From an uncultured Pelagibacteraceae bacterium (lineage in GTDB: Bacteria; Pseudomonadota; Alphaproteobacteria; Pelagibacterales; Pelagibacteraceae), in assembly GCA_902591025.1 (NCBI GenBank), contig CACIZB010000005.1:1-64000 (forward strand): a stretch of DNA of 64,000 nucleotides. The letters are read 5' to 3'. Position numbers and translations under genes: made by a program. How positions within the stretch are numbered: position 1 is the stretch's first letter; each line of letters begins with the position of its first letter. Shown here piece by piece: positions 1-8,959 of the stretch. The notes below the pieces were generated by a model that worked only from the letters and a program-made list of their open reading frames with translations, did not search any database and was not told the origin of the DNA.

Positions 1-1
1 T

Positions 2-1231
2 TCTTTCTATGTTTCATGTGAAAGATTATTTAATCCAAAAATAAGAAAAAAACCTGTAGTTGTACTATCTAATAATGATGGTTGTATTATCTCTAGATCT
101 AATGAAGCGAAAGCCTTAGGAATTAAAATGGGCGAACCTTATTTTAAAGGAAAAGATATCATTATTAAGAATAATGTTGAGGTATTTTCTTCAAATTATT
201 CTTTATATGGAGATTTATCTAGAAGGGTAATGAGAACTCTTAAGAGATTTAACACTGAGTTAGAGGTATATTCAATTGATGAAGCGTTTATAGATTTATC
301 AAACTTTCCAGACTCTGAAGTTGAAAAAGTTGGAAGAGAAATTAGAGACACCGTCTTACAATGGACTGGCATCCCAACTAGCATTGGTATCGCTAAAACT
401 AAAACTTTAAGTAAAGTTGCAAATCATATCGCAAAAAAAAAGCAATCAGGTGTTACTAGTTTAATCGGCATAGAAAATTTAGATCCTATTTTAGAAAAAG
501 TTGAAATTAATGATGTTTGGGGCGTTGGAAGACAACTTACAAAATTTTATCAAAAAAATGGTATCTATAACGCTAAACAACTTAAGAATAAATCAAATAC
601 TTGGATCAAAAAATGTTCTAATGTTTTAAGTTCAAGGACTGCAATGGAACTTAGAGGAGTTCCTTGTATTAATTTAGAGACTACACAAACAAAAAGAAAA
701 AGTTGCGTAGTTTCAAGATCTTTTGGAAAAAGAATTGAGAATTTTCAAGAACTAAAAGAAGCAGTTGCAAACTATTGTTTAAATGCATCCGAAAAGATTA
801 GATCAGAATCTCTGGTTGCAAAAGCGATCACAGTATTTGTAAGAACCAGTCCTTTTCAAAGAGATTATGGTTATTATTCTAATTCAAAAACTATCGATTT
901 TCCAATTGCAACAAACAATAGTATCGAAACAGTCAAAACTGCAGTTTCAATACTTGAGAGCATATTCAAAAATGGCTATCGCTATCAAAAAGCAGGTGTG
1001 ATGCTCACTGGATTACGTAATGACGATGGAAGAAAAAATTTATTTTCATCTGAAAAAGATGAAAAAATAAAAAGTTTAATGCAGTCAATAGACAATACTA
1101 ATTATAGATATGGAAGATCAACACTCAGTCTTGCAAGTGCCGGGGTTCATAAAAGATGGAACATGCGAAGACAGTATTCTTCTAAAATAGATACTGCTGA
1201 TTTTTATTATCTACCAACAATTAGAACTTAA
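2..1231 (+). CDS. umuC: DNA polymerase V catalytic subunit UmuC (5' end cut by window edge)
   Basis: Y-family translesion DNA polymerase used in SOS mutagenesis. The frame is open from base 2, so 409 residues are visible; the family has about 422, so only the first few residues, including the first catalytic Asp, lie outside the window. The visible start reads FYVSCERLFNP, then VVVLSNNDGC, which is typical UmuC. The catalytic SIDEAF pair (D, E) is at about visible residues 92-97. Helix-hairpin-helix and little-finger regions follow (VWGVGR, then RSFGKRI), and the end reads GVHKRWNMRRQYS. An ATG at base 128 is internal and not the true start. UmuD would be expected upstream, outside the window. 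The gene converges on ppc with only 9 bases between them. It is not a pseudogene as far as can be seen. Confidence 0.95.
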   Translation, partial: SFYVSCERLFNPKIRKKPVVVLSNNDGCIISRSNEAKALGIKMGEPYFKGKDIIIKNNVEVFSSNYSLYGDLSRRVMRTLKRFNTELEVYSIDEAFIDLSNFPDSEVEKVGREIRDTVLQWTGIPTSIGIAKTKTLSKVANHIAKKKQSGVTSLIGIENLDPILEKVEINDVWGVGRQLTKFYQKNGIYNAKQLKNKSNTWIKKCSNVLSSRTAMELRGVPCINLETTQTKRKSCVVSRSFGKRIENFQELKEAVANYCLNASEKIRSESLVAKAITVFVRTSPFQRDYGYYSNSKTIDFPIATNNSIETVKTAVSILESIFKNGYRYQKAGVMLTGLRNDDGRKNLFSSEKDEKIKSLMQSIDNTNYRYGRSTLSLASAGVHKRWNMRRQYSSKIDTADFYYLPTIRT

Positions 1232-1240
1232 TCAATTTTA

Positions 1241-3928
1241 TTATCCGGTGTTTTTCATAGCAGCAGAAATACCTGCGATAGAGGTTAGCAAAGCATCTTC
1301 TAAATATTTTCTATTTTTTTTATCTTTTTTCTTTTTTAATTTGTAAATAACTATTGGCTGAATAATATTTAAAACCTCAGAGTAAATATTTCTTGCTAAT
1401 ACCTTAGATCTAAATTCCTTTCTTATTTTCAAAATTTCCTTAGGGGTAATCTTTTTATTTAATTCTCTTATTGTGTTAAATTGAAATCTTAATTTCTGTC
1501 CAACTCTTTGAAGTTTTTTATCAGCAAGAAACTCCTCATAAATTTTTGAAATTTCTGGATCAGCTTTAGAAATTACCATATCAAGCATATCAAGCATTGA
1601 ATTAAAAAAAGGCCAATTTTTTTCCATGTCATATAAAGTTTTTCTAAACTGTTTGATATAAGAGTATCTCAATGCCTCTGCACTTCCCAACCAGGCTGGA
1701 AGCATTAATCTGATCTGTGTCCATGCAAAAACCCACGGTATTGCTCTTAAACTTTTTATATTATCAACATTTTTTCTTTTTGATGGCCTTGAACCGATAG
1801 ATAATTTTCCAAGTGCTTTATGAGGAGTGACAGTCCTAAAATACTCAATAAAATCTGAACTTTGATTAATATTTTTTCTATATGAATTTTTTGAAATGTC
1901 AGACATTTTTTCAATTAGATCTCTCCAATTTTTTTTTGGAATTGGTGGAGGATTTAATGTGGCCTCTGTAACAGCACCAATGTAACTACATAAATTATAA
2001 TTAGCTAAGGGCTCATAACCATACTTTTGTTGAATTACTTCTCCTTGATCAGTAATTCTTATATTACCATTTACTGAATTAGGAGGTTGTGATCTTAAAG
2101 TAGCCTGTATCGGACCGCCTCCTCTACCAGCTGATCCACCTCTGCCGTGAAAAAAAGTTACTTTAATCTTAAATTTTTTTGCTAATCTTATTATTTCTTC
2201 TTGTGCTTTATATTGATGCCAACTAGCACATATTTTTCCAGCATCCTTGCTTGAGTCTGAATATCCAATCATAATCTCCTGATCATGATTGATCAGTCTT
2301 CTATACCATTTTTGTGAGAACAAAGTTTCCATTATGGATTTAGCATTAATAAGATCATCTAAAGTTTCAAATAAGGGAACTACTCTTAATTTGTTTTTAA
2401 TATTTGCCTCTTTTTGCAAAAAAGATACTGATAAAATATCTGATGCAGATGTTGTCATTGATATTACATATGCACCTAAACACTCCGAAGGCTCATTAGA
2501 TAAGATTTTGAAAGTGGCCCAAACTTCTTTATTTTCTTTATTCTTAAATGAAAAATTTCTGATACTATTAGATTTAGCAGTTATCAACTTCTTTAAAAAA
2601 TTTAATTTTTCTTGCTCAGCAAAATTTGAATAATCTTTTTTAAATTTTGATTTAACAAACTCAGATATCAATTGTTTATGTCTTGCAGATTCTTGCCTGA
2701 TATCTAATCTTGCCAAATTAATCCCAAAACATTTAGCTCGCCTCATTAAATCCAACAATTCACCACTAGCAATATTTTCATTTTGGTTTTGCTCTAAAGA
2801 CTCTCTTACTACTCTTAGTGGTTTGAGAATTTCTTCTCGAGACCTTAATAGTTTTTTTTGATCTAAAGGTTTGTTGTGCACCAGATGTTGTTCTATAGAT
2901 CTATGGGTAATTCTCATTTTATCTCTTAAAGGCCTTAGAAAAACTCTATAAGGCTCAAAAGATTGCCCAACTTTACTTAAGATTTTTTTTGAAGCTTTTT
3001 CCATAGAATACGATCTTATAATTTTAGTAAGAGCTTTTTCATATAATTTAGCTGCTTCCCATCTAGAAAGTAAAATTACTTTTCTTGTGACATCTGAGGT
3101 AACATTAGGATTACCATCTCGATCACCACCCATCCATGAACCAAATACAATAGGATTAAAATTTTTTGGTAAATTTTTACCCATATTTTTAACAAATATA
3201 GAATTTAATTTTCTGTAAACTTTTGGAACAGTATCCCACAAACTATCTTCGATGATAGCCAATCCCCATCTAGCTTCATCAAATGGTGATGGTTTGAATC
3301 TCTTAAGATCATCCGTATTCCAAATAATTGTTAACTCATCGTAAAGATTTTTATTAAGAACTTTTAATTTTGAAGGAAAATTTTTAAACAATTCTCGCTC
3401 TTCGAGTATCTCTATAATCTTGTGATATTTCTGAATTAAAGTTCTTCTTTTTACTTCTGTAGGATGAGCAGTTAAAACAATACCTATATTTAGATTTTTC
3501 GCTAAATCATAAATCTTATTGTCTGAAATATTTTTTTTTCTAAATAGGTCTTCAAAAATTTCTTCTATAAATAAATTTTTTTTATTCAATTTTTTCTTAT
3601 TATTTTCATTTTCATTTATACTTCTAGAGGCATCAACCAGCTCAGCTAAATTCATAAAATTCATAAAATGTGAAAATGCTCGGGTTAATCTAAGAATATT
3701 TTTAGAATCAAGCCTTTTTATAGTATTAATAACATCAGTATTTAATTTTTTTGAATTTGGGTTGACTTTATTTGCTTTTGATAATTTTCTAACTTTTTCA
3801 ACTAAACTAAAAAACTTTTGTCCCTCTTGTGCCTTTATCACATGTCCTAATATATTTCCTAGATATCTGACATCCTCTCTTAAAAGTTTTGTGGGAATTC
3901 TTTCATAGTAAAGATCTTTTTTTTTCAT
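1241..3928 (-). CDS. ppc: Phosphoenolpyruvate carboxylase
   Basis: Cytosolic anaplerotic enzyme that carboxylates PEP with bicarbonate to oxaloacetate. At 895 aa it has the usual length. The first catalytic signature TAHPTE has its His at residue 155. GSWMGGDRDGNP follows, then the glycine-rich FHGRGGSAGRGGGP loop with the second catalytic His. The C terminus ends MKNTG, the family's usual ending, so the protein is complete. Its start overlaps the stop of the upstream glycosyltransferase in an ATGA arrangement (3925-3928), so it is probably translated as the third gene of a leftward unit. With ppdK elsewhere in the window it would handle the PEP/pyruvate/oxaloacetate node. The pairing with sugar-transfer genes has no obvious functional logic. 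Confidence 0.97.
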   Translation of the reverse strand: MKKKDLYYERIPTKLLREDVRYLGNILGHVIKAQEGQKFFSLVEKVRKLSKANKVNPNSKKLNTDVINTIKRLDSKNILRLTRAFSHFMNFMNLAELVDASRSINENENNKKKLNKKNLFIEEIFEDLFRKKNISDNKIYDLAKNLNIGIVLTAHPTEVKRRTLIQKYHKIIEILEERELFKNFPSKLKVLNKNLYDELTIIWNTDDLKRFKPSPFDEARWGLAIIEDSLWDTVPKVYRKLNSIFVKNMGKNLPKNFNPIVFGSWMGGDRDGNPNVTSDVTRKVILLSRWEAAKLYEKALTKIIRSYSMEKASKKILSKVGQSFEPYRVFLRPLRDKMRITHRSIEQHLVHNKPLDQKKLLRSREEILKPLRVVRESLEQNQNENIASGELLDLMRRAKCFGINLARLDIRQESARHKQLISEFVKSKFKKDYSNFAEQEKLNFLKKLITAKSNSIRNFSFKNKENKEVWATFKILSNEPSECLGAYVISMTTSASDILSVSFLQKEANIKNKLRVVPLFETLDDLINAKSIMETLFSQKWYRRLINHDQEIMIGYSDSSKDAGKICASWHQYKAQEEIIRLAKKFKIKVTFFHGRGGSAGRGGGPIQATLRSQPPNSVNGNIRITDQGEVIQQKYGYEPLANYNLCSYIGAVTEATLNPPPIPKKNWRDLIEKMSDISKNSYRKNINQSSDFIEYFRTVTPHKALGKLSIGSRPSKRKNVDNIKSLRAIPWVFAWTQIRLMLPAWLGSAEALRYSYIKQFRKTLYDMEKNWPFFNSMLDMLDMVISKADPEISKIYEEFLADKKLQRVGQKLRFQFNTIRELNKKITPKEILKIRKEFRSKVLARNIYSEVLNIIQPIVIYKLKKKKDKKNRKYLEDALLTSIAGISAAMKNTG

Positions 3929-4794
3929 TTAATATTATCAATATCATTTATTTGACTTAAACAATTTTTGAATTCTTCCATATTTTCTCTTAAAGATAAA
4001 TTTGAAATTATGTAAACTGCAATAAATAGAAAAAATAATGGTATTGCGGTAATAATTGAGGCATTACTTTTTATTAATAAAATATATAAAATTACAAATA
4101 GAGCGGAACGAATTAAAAATGTTTTTCTAAAAACACTTATGATAGACAAAGAATGTTTTATCAAATTATAAAAACTCATTTTAGATGGACCAAAATACCT
4201 AATTCCTCTTGTAGAATGTATTGGTATTAATTTGTCTTCTATTTTTCTCAACGAACCTGAAAAACTATTCCAAGTAGCTTTTTCATTGACCATCTTTTTA
4301 ACTGTAATTTTTGATAGACAGGTAAAATTTCCAAATTTAATAGATTTTCCAGTGAATGTTATAGTGATTAATTTGTGTAACTGATAACAAACTTTAAAAA
4401 TTAAGTTTTCAGATCTTTTTACTCTTTCTCCGACAATAGATTGTTCATTTGGACTTTGAATTTGAGCTAAAAATTTTTTTATTTCAATTGGCCTATCTTC
4501 ACCATCTCCATCCATGGGAATTACATAATCAAAATCTTCTTTTTCAAAAATATATTTTAGACCGGTAGCAATGCACCTTGAGTGACCCTGATTTTTTTTC
4601 ATATTTAAAATTTTTATAGATTGAATATTTTCAAATTCTTTTTCTTCATCTAAACGATCATGATTGGAATTATCATTAACTATGATAATAGAAATTTGAA
4701 AATCAGATGTAATAGATAAATTATTTATTTCCTCGATAAGTTTAAAAACAGATTGCCAATCATTATAAACTGGAATTAAAACTTTAATTTTCAT
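3925..4794 (-). CDS. Family 2 glycosyltransferase (polyprenyl-phosphate sugar synthase type)
   Basis: Probable membrane-attached GT2 enzyme that transfers a sugar from a nucleotide donor to polyprenyl phosphate. The 289-aa protein starts with the GT-A fold signature VLIPVYNDW. An acidic metal/nucleotide site DGDGEDRP lies at residues 95-102, as in the DPM1/ArnC group. Two hydrophobic segments lie near residues 228-275, like the C-terminal anchors of ArnC/GtrB proteins. Thirteen bases upstream on the same strand ends a GT39-type transferase, whose family takes sugars from such lipid carriers, so the two may act in sequence on a surface molecule. Its TGA overlaps the ppc start. The sugar and the acceptor cannot be told from sequence. 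Confidence 0.8.
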   Translation of the reverse strand: MKIKVLIPVYNDWQSVFKLIEEINNLSITSDFQISIIIVNDNSNHDRLDEEKEFENIQSIKILNMKKNQGHSRCIATGLKYIFEKEDFDYVIPMDGDGEDRPIEIKKFLAQIQSPNEQSIVGERVKRSENLIFKVCYQLHKLITITFTGKSIKFGNFTCLSKITVKKMVNEKATWNSFSGSLRKIEDKLIPIHSTRGIRYFGPSKMSFYNLIKHSLSIISVFRKTFLIRSALFVILYILLIKSNASIITAIPLFFLFIAVYIISNLSLRENMEEFKNCLSQINDIDNIK

Positions 4795-4807
4795 AATCTA
4801 ATAATCT

Positions 4808-6130
4808 TTAGTATCTCCCCAAACAAACTTGATCCACACAAATAAATTGTGAAGATTTATTTAAAATTTCATTATCATTAAAACCTTCCCATCTAGGTCT
4901 TGATTTTAAATGATACGACAAATTTCCTGCCTTCCACTCATCACCGGTTACAAATTCAATGTCATTATCAAAATCTTGATTCCATATAATTTGAACTTTA
5001 GCGGCTATTTCTTTTCCTGGATAATCAGTCCGCTTATCTGTTTGAGAAAGAGAAACATATGAATAAAGAATTGGGGATAAAAAAAATAAAACTAAAAAAC
5101 CATATAAAAATGAATGAATTTTTTTTAAATTTATTTGAGCTTGAAATATATAGATAAATAATACTCCAAAAAATAAATAAAAAGGTGTCATCCACATTGT
5201 TCTAATTTTTGAACCCATTATCAAAGAGGTAACAAAAATTAAAATAATTGGTAAAATACTAATTGAAAATAAAAAAAGTAATTTTTTATCGTTAAAATTA
5301 ATTTTAAATTTAATCTTTTTAATTAATAACCAAATTAAAAAAATAAAAGGAAAAAGTATTCCTAATTGCTTTAATAAAAAGATGATAGGATGCTTAATGT
5401 GGCTTATGATACCAGTTTCCTCTAAACCTGTTCTGTTAAAAGCGTAAACGAAAGTTATAAATTCATTATTAAAAAGCCATATTAAATGAGGAATTAATAA
5501 AACTAAAAAAACCTCAATGGTTATTAAATATTTAAAATCAAACTTTTTAGTTTTTTTAATAAAGATCAGATAGATGAATAATAAATCAATTGAAATTAAT
5601 AAATATATAAATAAATATTTAGACAAAAAGCCTATCGCAGCAAACAATCCGACCAAAAAACAATCGATAAATTCTATATTTTTTCTGTCATAAATTTTCC
5701 AAGAATAATATACAACTAATGACCAAAAAGGTAGTTGGCATACATTTACATTAAACTCTGGAGTAGTAAAATTATAAAAATAAATGGATTCTAACAAAAA
5801 AACTGAAATTAAGCTTAATTTAATATTTCCTAAAATTTCATTTGCAAGTTTAAACACATAAAAAAAAGCAATTAAAACAAATATCTGGCTTAAAAAATAA
5901 TATGCCCAATCAAAAGGCCCAAAAATTTTAAAAAATACTTCAGAAAAAAAAGCACTCATCGGAGGATGCTTATTAAATCCCCAATCTAAATTGCTGCCCC
6001 AGGCTAGTGCTTCTATTGTATCTAATGGCAAATTTTTATTTGTTAGGGAAGGAATCAGTGTCCAGATTATCAAATGAGATAAAGCAAAGATAAAAAAAAT
6101 ATTATTTATATTTCTGTTTAAAACATTCAT
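4808..6130 (-). CDS. Glycosyltransferase family 39 (ArnT/PMT-like) membrane protein
   Basis: Polytopic inner-membrane protein of about 440 aa, with many hydrophobic helices and a hydrophilic C-terminal tail. The N-terminal part carries the GT39-like layout: a first helix, then a periplasmic loop with DTIEALAWG and GFNKHPPMSAFF. Such enzymes move a sugar from a polyprenyl-phosphate carrier to lipid A, protein or glycan. I prefer the ATG at 6130 (MNVLNRN) over a GTG at 6166, because the GTG lies inside the promoter of the divergent dksA gene and adds a polar tail before the first helix. It leads the unit GT39-GT2-ppc. The acceptor is unknown. Confidence 0.75.
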   Translation of the reverse strand: MNVLNRNINNIFFIFALSHLIIWTLIPSLTNKNLPLDTIEALAWGSNLDWGFNKHPPMSAFFSEVFFKIFGPFDWAYYFLSQIFVLIAFFYVFKLANEILGNIKLSLISVFLLESIYFYNFTTPEFNVNVCQLPFWSLVVYYSWKIYDRKNIEFIDCFLVGLFAAIGFLSKYLFIYLLISIDLLFIYLIFIKKTKKFDFKYLITIEVFLVLLIPHLIWLFNNEFITFVYAFNRTGLEETGIISHIKHPIIFLLKQLGILFPFIFLIWLLIKKIKFKINFNDKKLLFLFSISILPIILIFVTSLIMGSKIRTMWMTPFYLFFGVLFIYIFQAQINLKKIHSFLYGFLVLFFLSPILYSYVSLSQTDKRTDYPGKEIAAKVQIIWNQDFDNDIEFVTGDEWKAGNLSYHLKSRPRWEGFNDNEILNKSSQFICVDQVCLGRY

Positions 6131-6159
6131 TGTTAAATATTTACAATAATTAAGGTAGC

Positions 6160-6187
6160 TTGACACCCCTAATTTGCTGAATATACT
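6160..6187 (+). promoter_or_regulatory. Sigma-70-type promoter of dksA
   Basis: A consensus -35 TTGACA (6160-6165) and a near-consensus -10 TATACT (6182-6187) are separated by 16 bases. The predicted start is near 6194, giving a leader of about 16 bases to the ATG at 6210. Because the -10 box lies inside the longer reading frame that begins at 6174, the promoter itself argues for the 6210 start. Confidence 0.75.
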
Positions 6188-6209
6188 CCCTCGAATTCAA
6201 ATTGAAAAT

Positions 6210-6758
6210 ATGCCTAAAAGCAGAAAAGTTAAAAAAAAGGTTACTAAAGTAAAAATCAAAACTGTAGCTAAGTCGAAAGTAAAGGCAATAAGTAAATCGA
6301 GACCTAAAACTACAATAAAGCCTAAGGTGGTTGAAAAAGGCCCAATTAAAATCTCAAAAACATACGAACCAAAAGAAACTGAAAAATATATGTGTGAAAA
6401 ACATAAAGTATTTTTTAGAATGAAATTACAAGATTGGAAAAAAGAATTAGTAAAAGCAAATAATGAAGCTCTTTATAATGGCAGTATGGATGATAATAGT
6501 ATATCGGCAGATATCGTTGACCAAGCTAGTTCGTATACAGATAAGAATGTTGAAATGAAAGCTATAAATCGACAAATTAAATTAATCTCTGAGATAGATA
6601 AAGCTTTGTTAAGAATCAAAGATGATACTTATGGTTATTGTCTGGATACTGCAGAACCGATTGGGCTAAAAAGGCTCATGGCAAGACCTGTTGCAAAATA
6701 TACTATTGCAGCTCAAGAAAAACACGAAAAAAACGAAAAAGTTCACGCTGATGACTAA
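6210..6758 (+). CDS. dksA: DksA/TraR-family RNA polymerase-binding transcription factor
   Basis: Expected to bind the RNA polymerase secondary channel and, with ppGpp, adjust transcription of rRNA and amino-acid genes. The 182-aa protein has a lysine-rich N-terminal tail of about 50 residues, then the coiled-coil domain with the tip motif DxxDxA (DIVDQA, residues 101-106). The C-terminal zinc-finger region is degenerate: only one of the four zinc cysteines remains (YGYC, residue 144), the others being replaced as in many alphaproteobacterial DksA proteins. The ATG at 6210 was chosen because the longer frame from 6174 runs through the promoter. Two tiny ORFs follow with overlapping starts. The basic tail is unusual in length and may bind nucleic acid, which is inference. 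Confidence 0.88.
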   Translation: MPKSRKVKKKVTKVKIKTVAKSKVKAISKSRPKTTIKPKVVEKGPIKISKTYEPKETEKYMCEKHKVFFRMKLQDWKKELVKANNEALYNGSMDDNSISADIVDQASSYTDKNVEMKAINRQIKLISEIDKALLRIKDDTYGYCLDTAEPIGLKRLMARPVAKYTIAAQEKHEKNEKVHADD

Positions 6759-6876
6759 AAAAAAGAAAAAAACTAAAAAAGTTCACAATCCAGTAACTTA
6801 TTATTTTACTAAAAAATATATATATTATTATTATGGTCTGTTTTGGATAATTTTGTTATTTATTGTGTTTACTTAA
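6751..6876 (+). CDS. Predicted 41-residue single-pass membrane peptide, overlapping dksA
   Basis: I do not recognise this peptide. It starts with a strongly basic stretch (MTKKKKKTKKVHNP), then a tyrosine-rich segment, and ends in a hydrophobic helix (GLFWIILLFIVF), so it would be a small inner-membrane protein with the lysine tail inside. Its ATG at 6751 lies 8 bases before the end of dksA in another frame, which would allow translational coupling. Its TAA is shared with the ATG of the next micro-ORF (TAATG). Support is positional plus the sharp basic-then-hydrophobic pattern. A chance ORF in AT-rich DNA remains possible. Confidence 0.5.
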   Translation: MTKKKKKTKKVHNPVTYYFTKKYIYYYYGLFWIILLFIVFT

Positions 6877-6980
6877 TGGATACAAAAATAATTTTAATAA
6901 TTATTATAGTCCTTGCCATAGAAGTTTCGGGTCATGGAATTTTTGCTTCTTTGTTTCGATTGCTTAGCTCAATGAACTAA
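6876..6980 (+). CDS. Predicted 34-residue hydrophobic peptide, second micro-ORF after dksA
   Basis: I do not recognise this peptide. It begins MDTKIILIIIIVLAIEVSGH and ends in a short amphipathic stretch, so it would be one transmembrane helix with a small tail. The ATG overlaps the stop of the preceding micro-ORF by one base (TAATG at 6874-6878), a common reinitiation arrangement. The last 4 bases overlap the 3' end of the convergent GST gene. The glutamate after the hydrophobic run and the phenylalanine/leucine tail are not typical of random AT-rich translation, but the case is weak without conservation data. Confidence 0.45.
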   Translation: MDTKIILIIIIVLAIEVSGHGIFASLFRLLSSMN

Positions 6981-7606
6981 CAAGGTATGGGTGGAACTTC
7001 ATTTTTATCCATAAAAGCAAATCCCTTTTTAACTCCATCTCTTTTTGAGATTTCCTCGTACCATCTGGTAAGATTTTTATAATTTTTAAGACCAATATCA
7101 TGCCATTCATGACGTGCAATCCAAGGAAAAGTTCCAATGTCTGCAATTGTGTAATTGTTGCCTGATAAATATTTTGATTGAGATAATCTTTCGTCTAACT
7201 CTTTATATATCCGTCTAGAAATTTTAAAATATCTATCTTCTCCAAATTTACTTTTTCCTGGGTTATAATGATGAAATTGATGATGCTGTCCTAACATTGG
7301 ACCAACATAACCCATTTGAGCCATGAGCCATTGGTTAATTTCTAATTTTTCATCAGAATTATAAAATTTTCCACTTAATTCAGCCAAATAAATTAATATT
7401 GCACCGGACTCGAAGACTGTTTTTTTATTTTCATTATCAATTATTACTGGAATTTTACTTAACGGACTAATTTTTTTAAATTCTTCTTTAAACTGTTCGC
7501 CGTTATTAATATCAACTTTGATTACATTGTATTCAAACCCTATTTCCTCGAGCATAATTGAAATTTTTTTACCATTGGGTGTATTAGCTGAATAAAGATC
7601 TATCAC
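6977..7606 (-). CDS. Glutathione S-transferase family protein (YfcG/Ure2-like)
   Basis: Cytosolic thiol transferase or disulfide reductase of 209 aa. The N-terminal thioredoxin-fold domain carries TPNGKKI near residues 9-15 and the glutathione-binding cis-Pro and ES motifs (KIPVI, FESGAILIYLAE). The C-terminal helical domain has the AQMGYVGPM and HHQFHHYNP stretch typical of the bacterial Nu/YfcG group. The start ATG overlaps the stop of the upstream ferredoxin reductase by 4 bases, so it is the last gene of the proteorhodopsin-led cluster. A role in protecting or recycling redox thiols is likely; the exact substrate is unknown. Confidence 0.88.
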   Translation of the reverse strand: MIDLYSANTPNGKKISIMLEEIGFEYNVIKVDINNGEQFKEEFKKISPLSKIPVIIDNENKKTVFESGAILIYLAELSGKFYNSDEKLEINQWLMAQMGYVGPMLGQHHQFHHYNPGKSKFGEDRYFKISRRIYKELDERLSQSKYLSGNNYTIADIGTFPWIARHEWHDIGLKNYKNLTRWYEEISKRDGVKKGFAFMDKNEVPPIPC

Positions 7607-8619
7607 CCTTTTTTTCCAAGTCTTTTCAATAAATTTTTTGACGTGGTTGTAAATTCAAATCTATATTTCTCATTAGGTCTAGCTAATTTAAAGCAAGCTC
7701 TTGCAGCTAAAGCACCCTCATGGAAGCCAGATAAAATTAACTTTAGTTTCCCTGGATAATTACAAATATCTCCTATTGCATAGATTCCTTTTTGATTTGT
7801 CTCAAATTTTTCAGTATCTACCTCAATGGTTTTTTTATTGATGTTGAGTCCCCAATTTGCAATCGGTCCTAATTGCATTATCAAACCAAAAAAACCTAAA
7901 ACGTAATCAGTTTTTAAACTTTTAATCTCATTGTTGTCATGTTTTATATCAATATTTTCTAATTGTTGATTTCCTTTAACTGATGTCATTTGATATTTAG
8001 TAAATAAATTTATTTTTCCTTCTTTTACAAGTCGAAGCATTTTATCAGTTGTAGCTTGTGCAGCTCTAAATTCATCTCTTCTATGTATTAAATTAACACT
8101 GCAATCTTTAGATAATTCAACAGCCCAATCTAATGCGCTGTCTCCCCCTCCAAAAATAGAAACAGTTTTGCCTTTAAAAATTTTTTTATCTTTTACAGAA
8201 TAAAATAATGATTTATTTTCAAATTTTTCACACTCTTTTGGAGAAAATTTTCTTGGTTCAAATGAACCAACTCCTCCTGCAATAATAACATTTGGTGTTA
8301 AAAAAGTTCTACCACTATTGGTTTTAACAAACCAATTGTCATTTTCTCTTTTTACCTCTTCCACTCTTTCATTTAAATGGAATTTAATATCAAATGGTTT
8401 TAATTGTTTTATTAAATTGTTAGTTAATTCTTCACCTGTGCATTCAGGGACTGCAGGTATATCATATATAGGTTTGTCGGGATAAAGCTCAATGCATTGA
8501 CCACCAATCTTATCTAAATTATCAACTACCTCACAGTTTAATCCAATCAAATTTAATTGATGTGCAGTAAACAATCCAGTTGGACCTGCTCCAATAATTA
8601 ATGCATCAGTTTTATTCAT
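7603..8619 (-). CDS. Thioredoxin-reductase-like ferredoxin--NADP(+) reductase
   Basis: FAD enzyme of 338 aa that would pass electrons between NADPH and ferredoxin. The N-terminal FAD Rossmann motif is IIGAGPTGLFTAHQL. The NADPH-binding motif is GGGDSALDWAVEL, with the HRRDEFRA stretch after it. The C-terminal FAD motif is GIYAIGDICNYPGK. There is no CxxC redox pair between the domains, so it is of the YumC/FNR2 type rather than a true thioredoxin reductase. The adjacent upstream ferredoxin gene (one base after its stop) is the obvious partner. SAR11 annotations often call this gene thioredoxin-disulfide reductase; the missing CxxC argues against that. Confidence 0.88.
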   Translation of the reverse strand: MNKTDALIIGAGPTGLFTAHQLNLIGLNCEVVDNLDKIGGQCIELYPDKPIYDIPAVPECTGEELTNNLIKQLKPFDIKFHLNERVEEVKRENDNWFVKTNSGRTFLTPNVIIAGGVGSFEPRKFSPKECEKFENKSLFYSVKDKKIFKGKTVSIFGGGDSALDWAVELSKDCSVNLIHRRDEFRAAQATTDKMLRLVKEGKINLFTKYQMTSVKGNQQLENIDIKHDNNEIKSLKTDYVLGFFGLIMQLGPIANWGLNINKKTIEVDTEKFETNQKGIYAIGDICNYPGKLKLILSGFHEGALAARACFKLARPNEKYRFEFTTTSKNLLKRLGKKG

Positions 8620-8940
8620 TTATGCTTGCTTAGATGGAATATTAACTTCAAGCCCATCTATTTCATCTGAAACTACTATTTGACAACTAAGTCTACTATT
8701 TGTTTTTGGTTCAAATGCCATATCTAACATATCTTCCTCACCATCTTCTTTTTTGGGAAGTTTATTAAACCAATCTTCTTTGACATAAACATGGCAAGTT
8801 GCACAGGCCATTCCTCCACCGCAGTCTGCATCTATGCCAGGGATATTATTTTGAACTGCGCCCTCCATAACGGTAAGACCATTTTGTACCTCAATCGTAT
8901 GGGTTTGATCATCAGAGGTTATGTATGTTATTTTTGCCAT
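8620..8940 (-). CDS. 2Fe-2S ferredoxin, adrenodoxin/putidaredoxin type
   Basis: Small electron carrier of 106 aa. The cluster ligands are visible as C40, C46 and C49 (spacing Cx5Cx2C in [12 protein letters not shown]) and C86 (SRLSCQIVV), the vertebrate/adrenodoxin-type pattern. The start at 8940 ([10 protein letters not shown]) was chosen because the upstream in-frame ATG adds seven residues not seen in the family. It lies between an intrinsic terminator downstream of proteorhodopsin and the reductase gene, so it is probably transcribed partly by read-through. Its electron acceptor in the cell is not evident from this region. Confidence 0.93.
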   Translation of the reverse strand: MAKITYITSDDQTHTIEVQNGLTVMEGAVQNNIPGIDADCGGGMACATCHVYVKEDWFNKLPKKEDGEEDMLDMAFEPKTNSRLSCQIVVSDEIDGLEVNIPSKQA

Positions 8941-8959
8941 AAAGTTAAATATAGGGATC

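Noticed and set aside
2-127. umuC as a truncated pseudogene starting at 128
   Set aside because: The frame is open to the window edge with conserved UmuC residues, so the gene is cut by the window, not broken.
6174-6209. Longer N terminus for DksA from 6174
   Set aside because: The frame from 6174 contains the -10 box of the dksA promoter, so that codon would not be on the main transcript.
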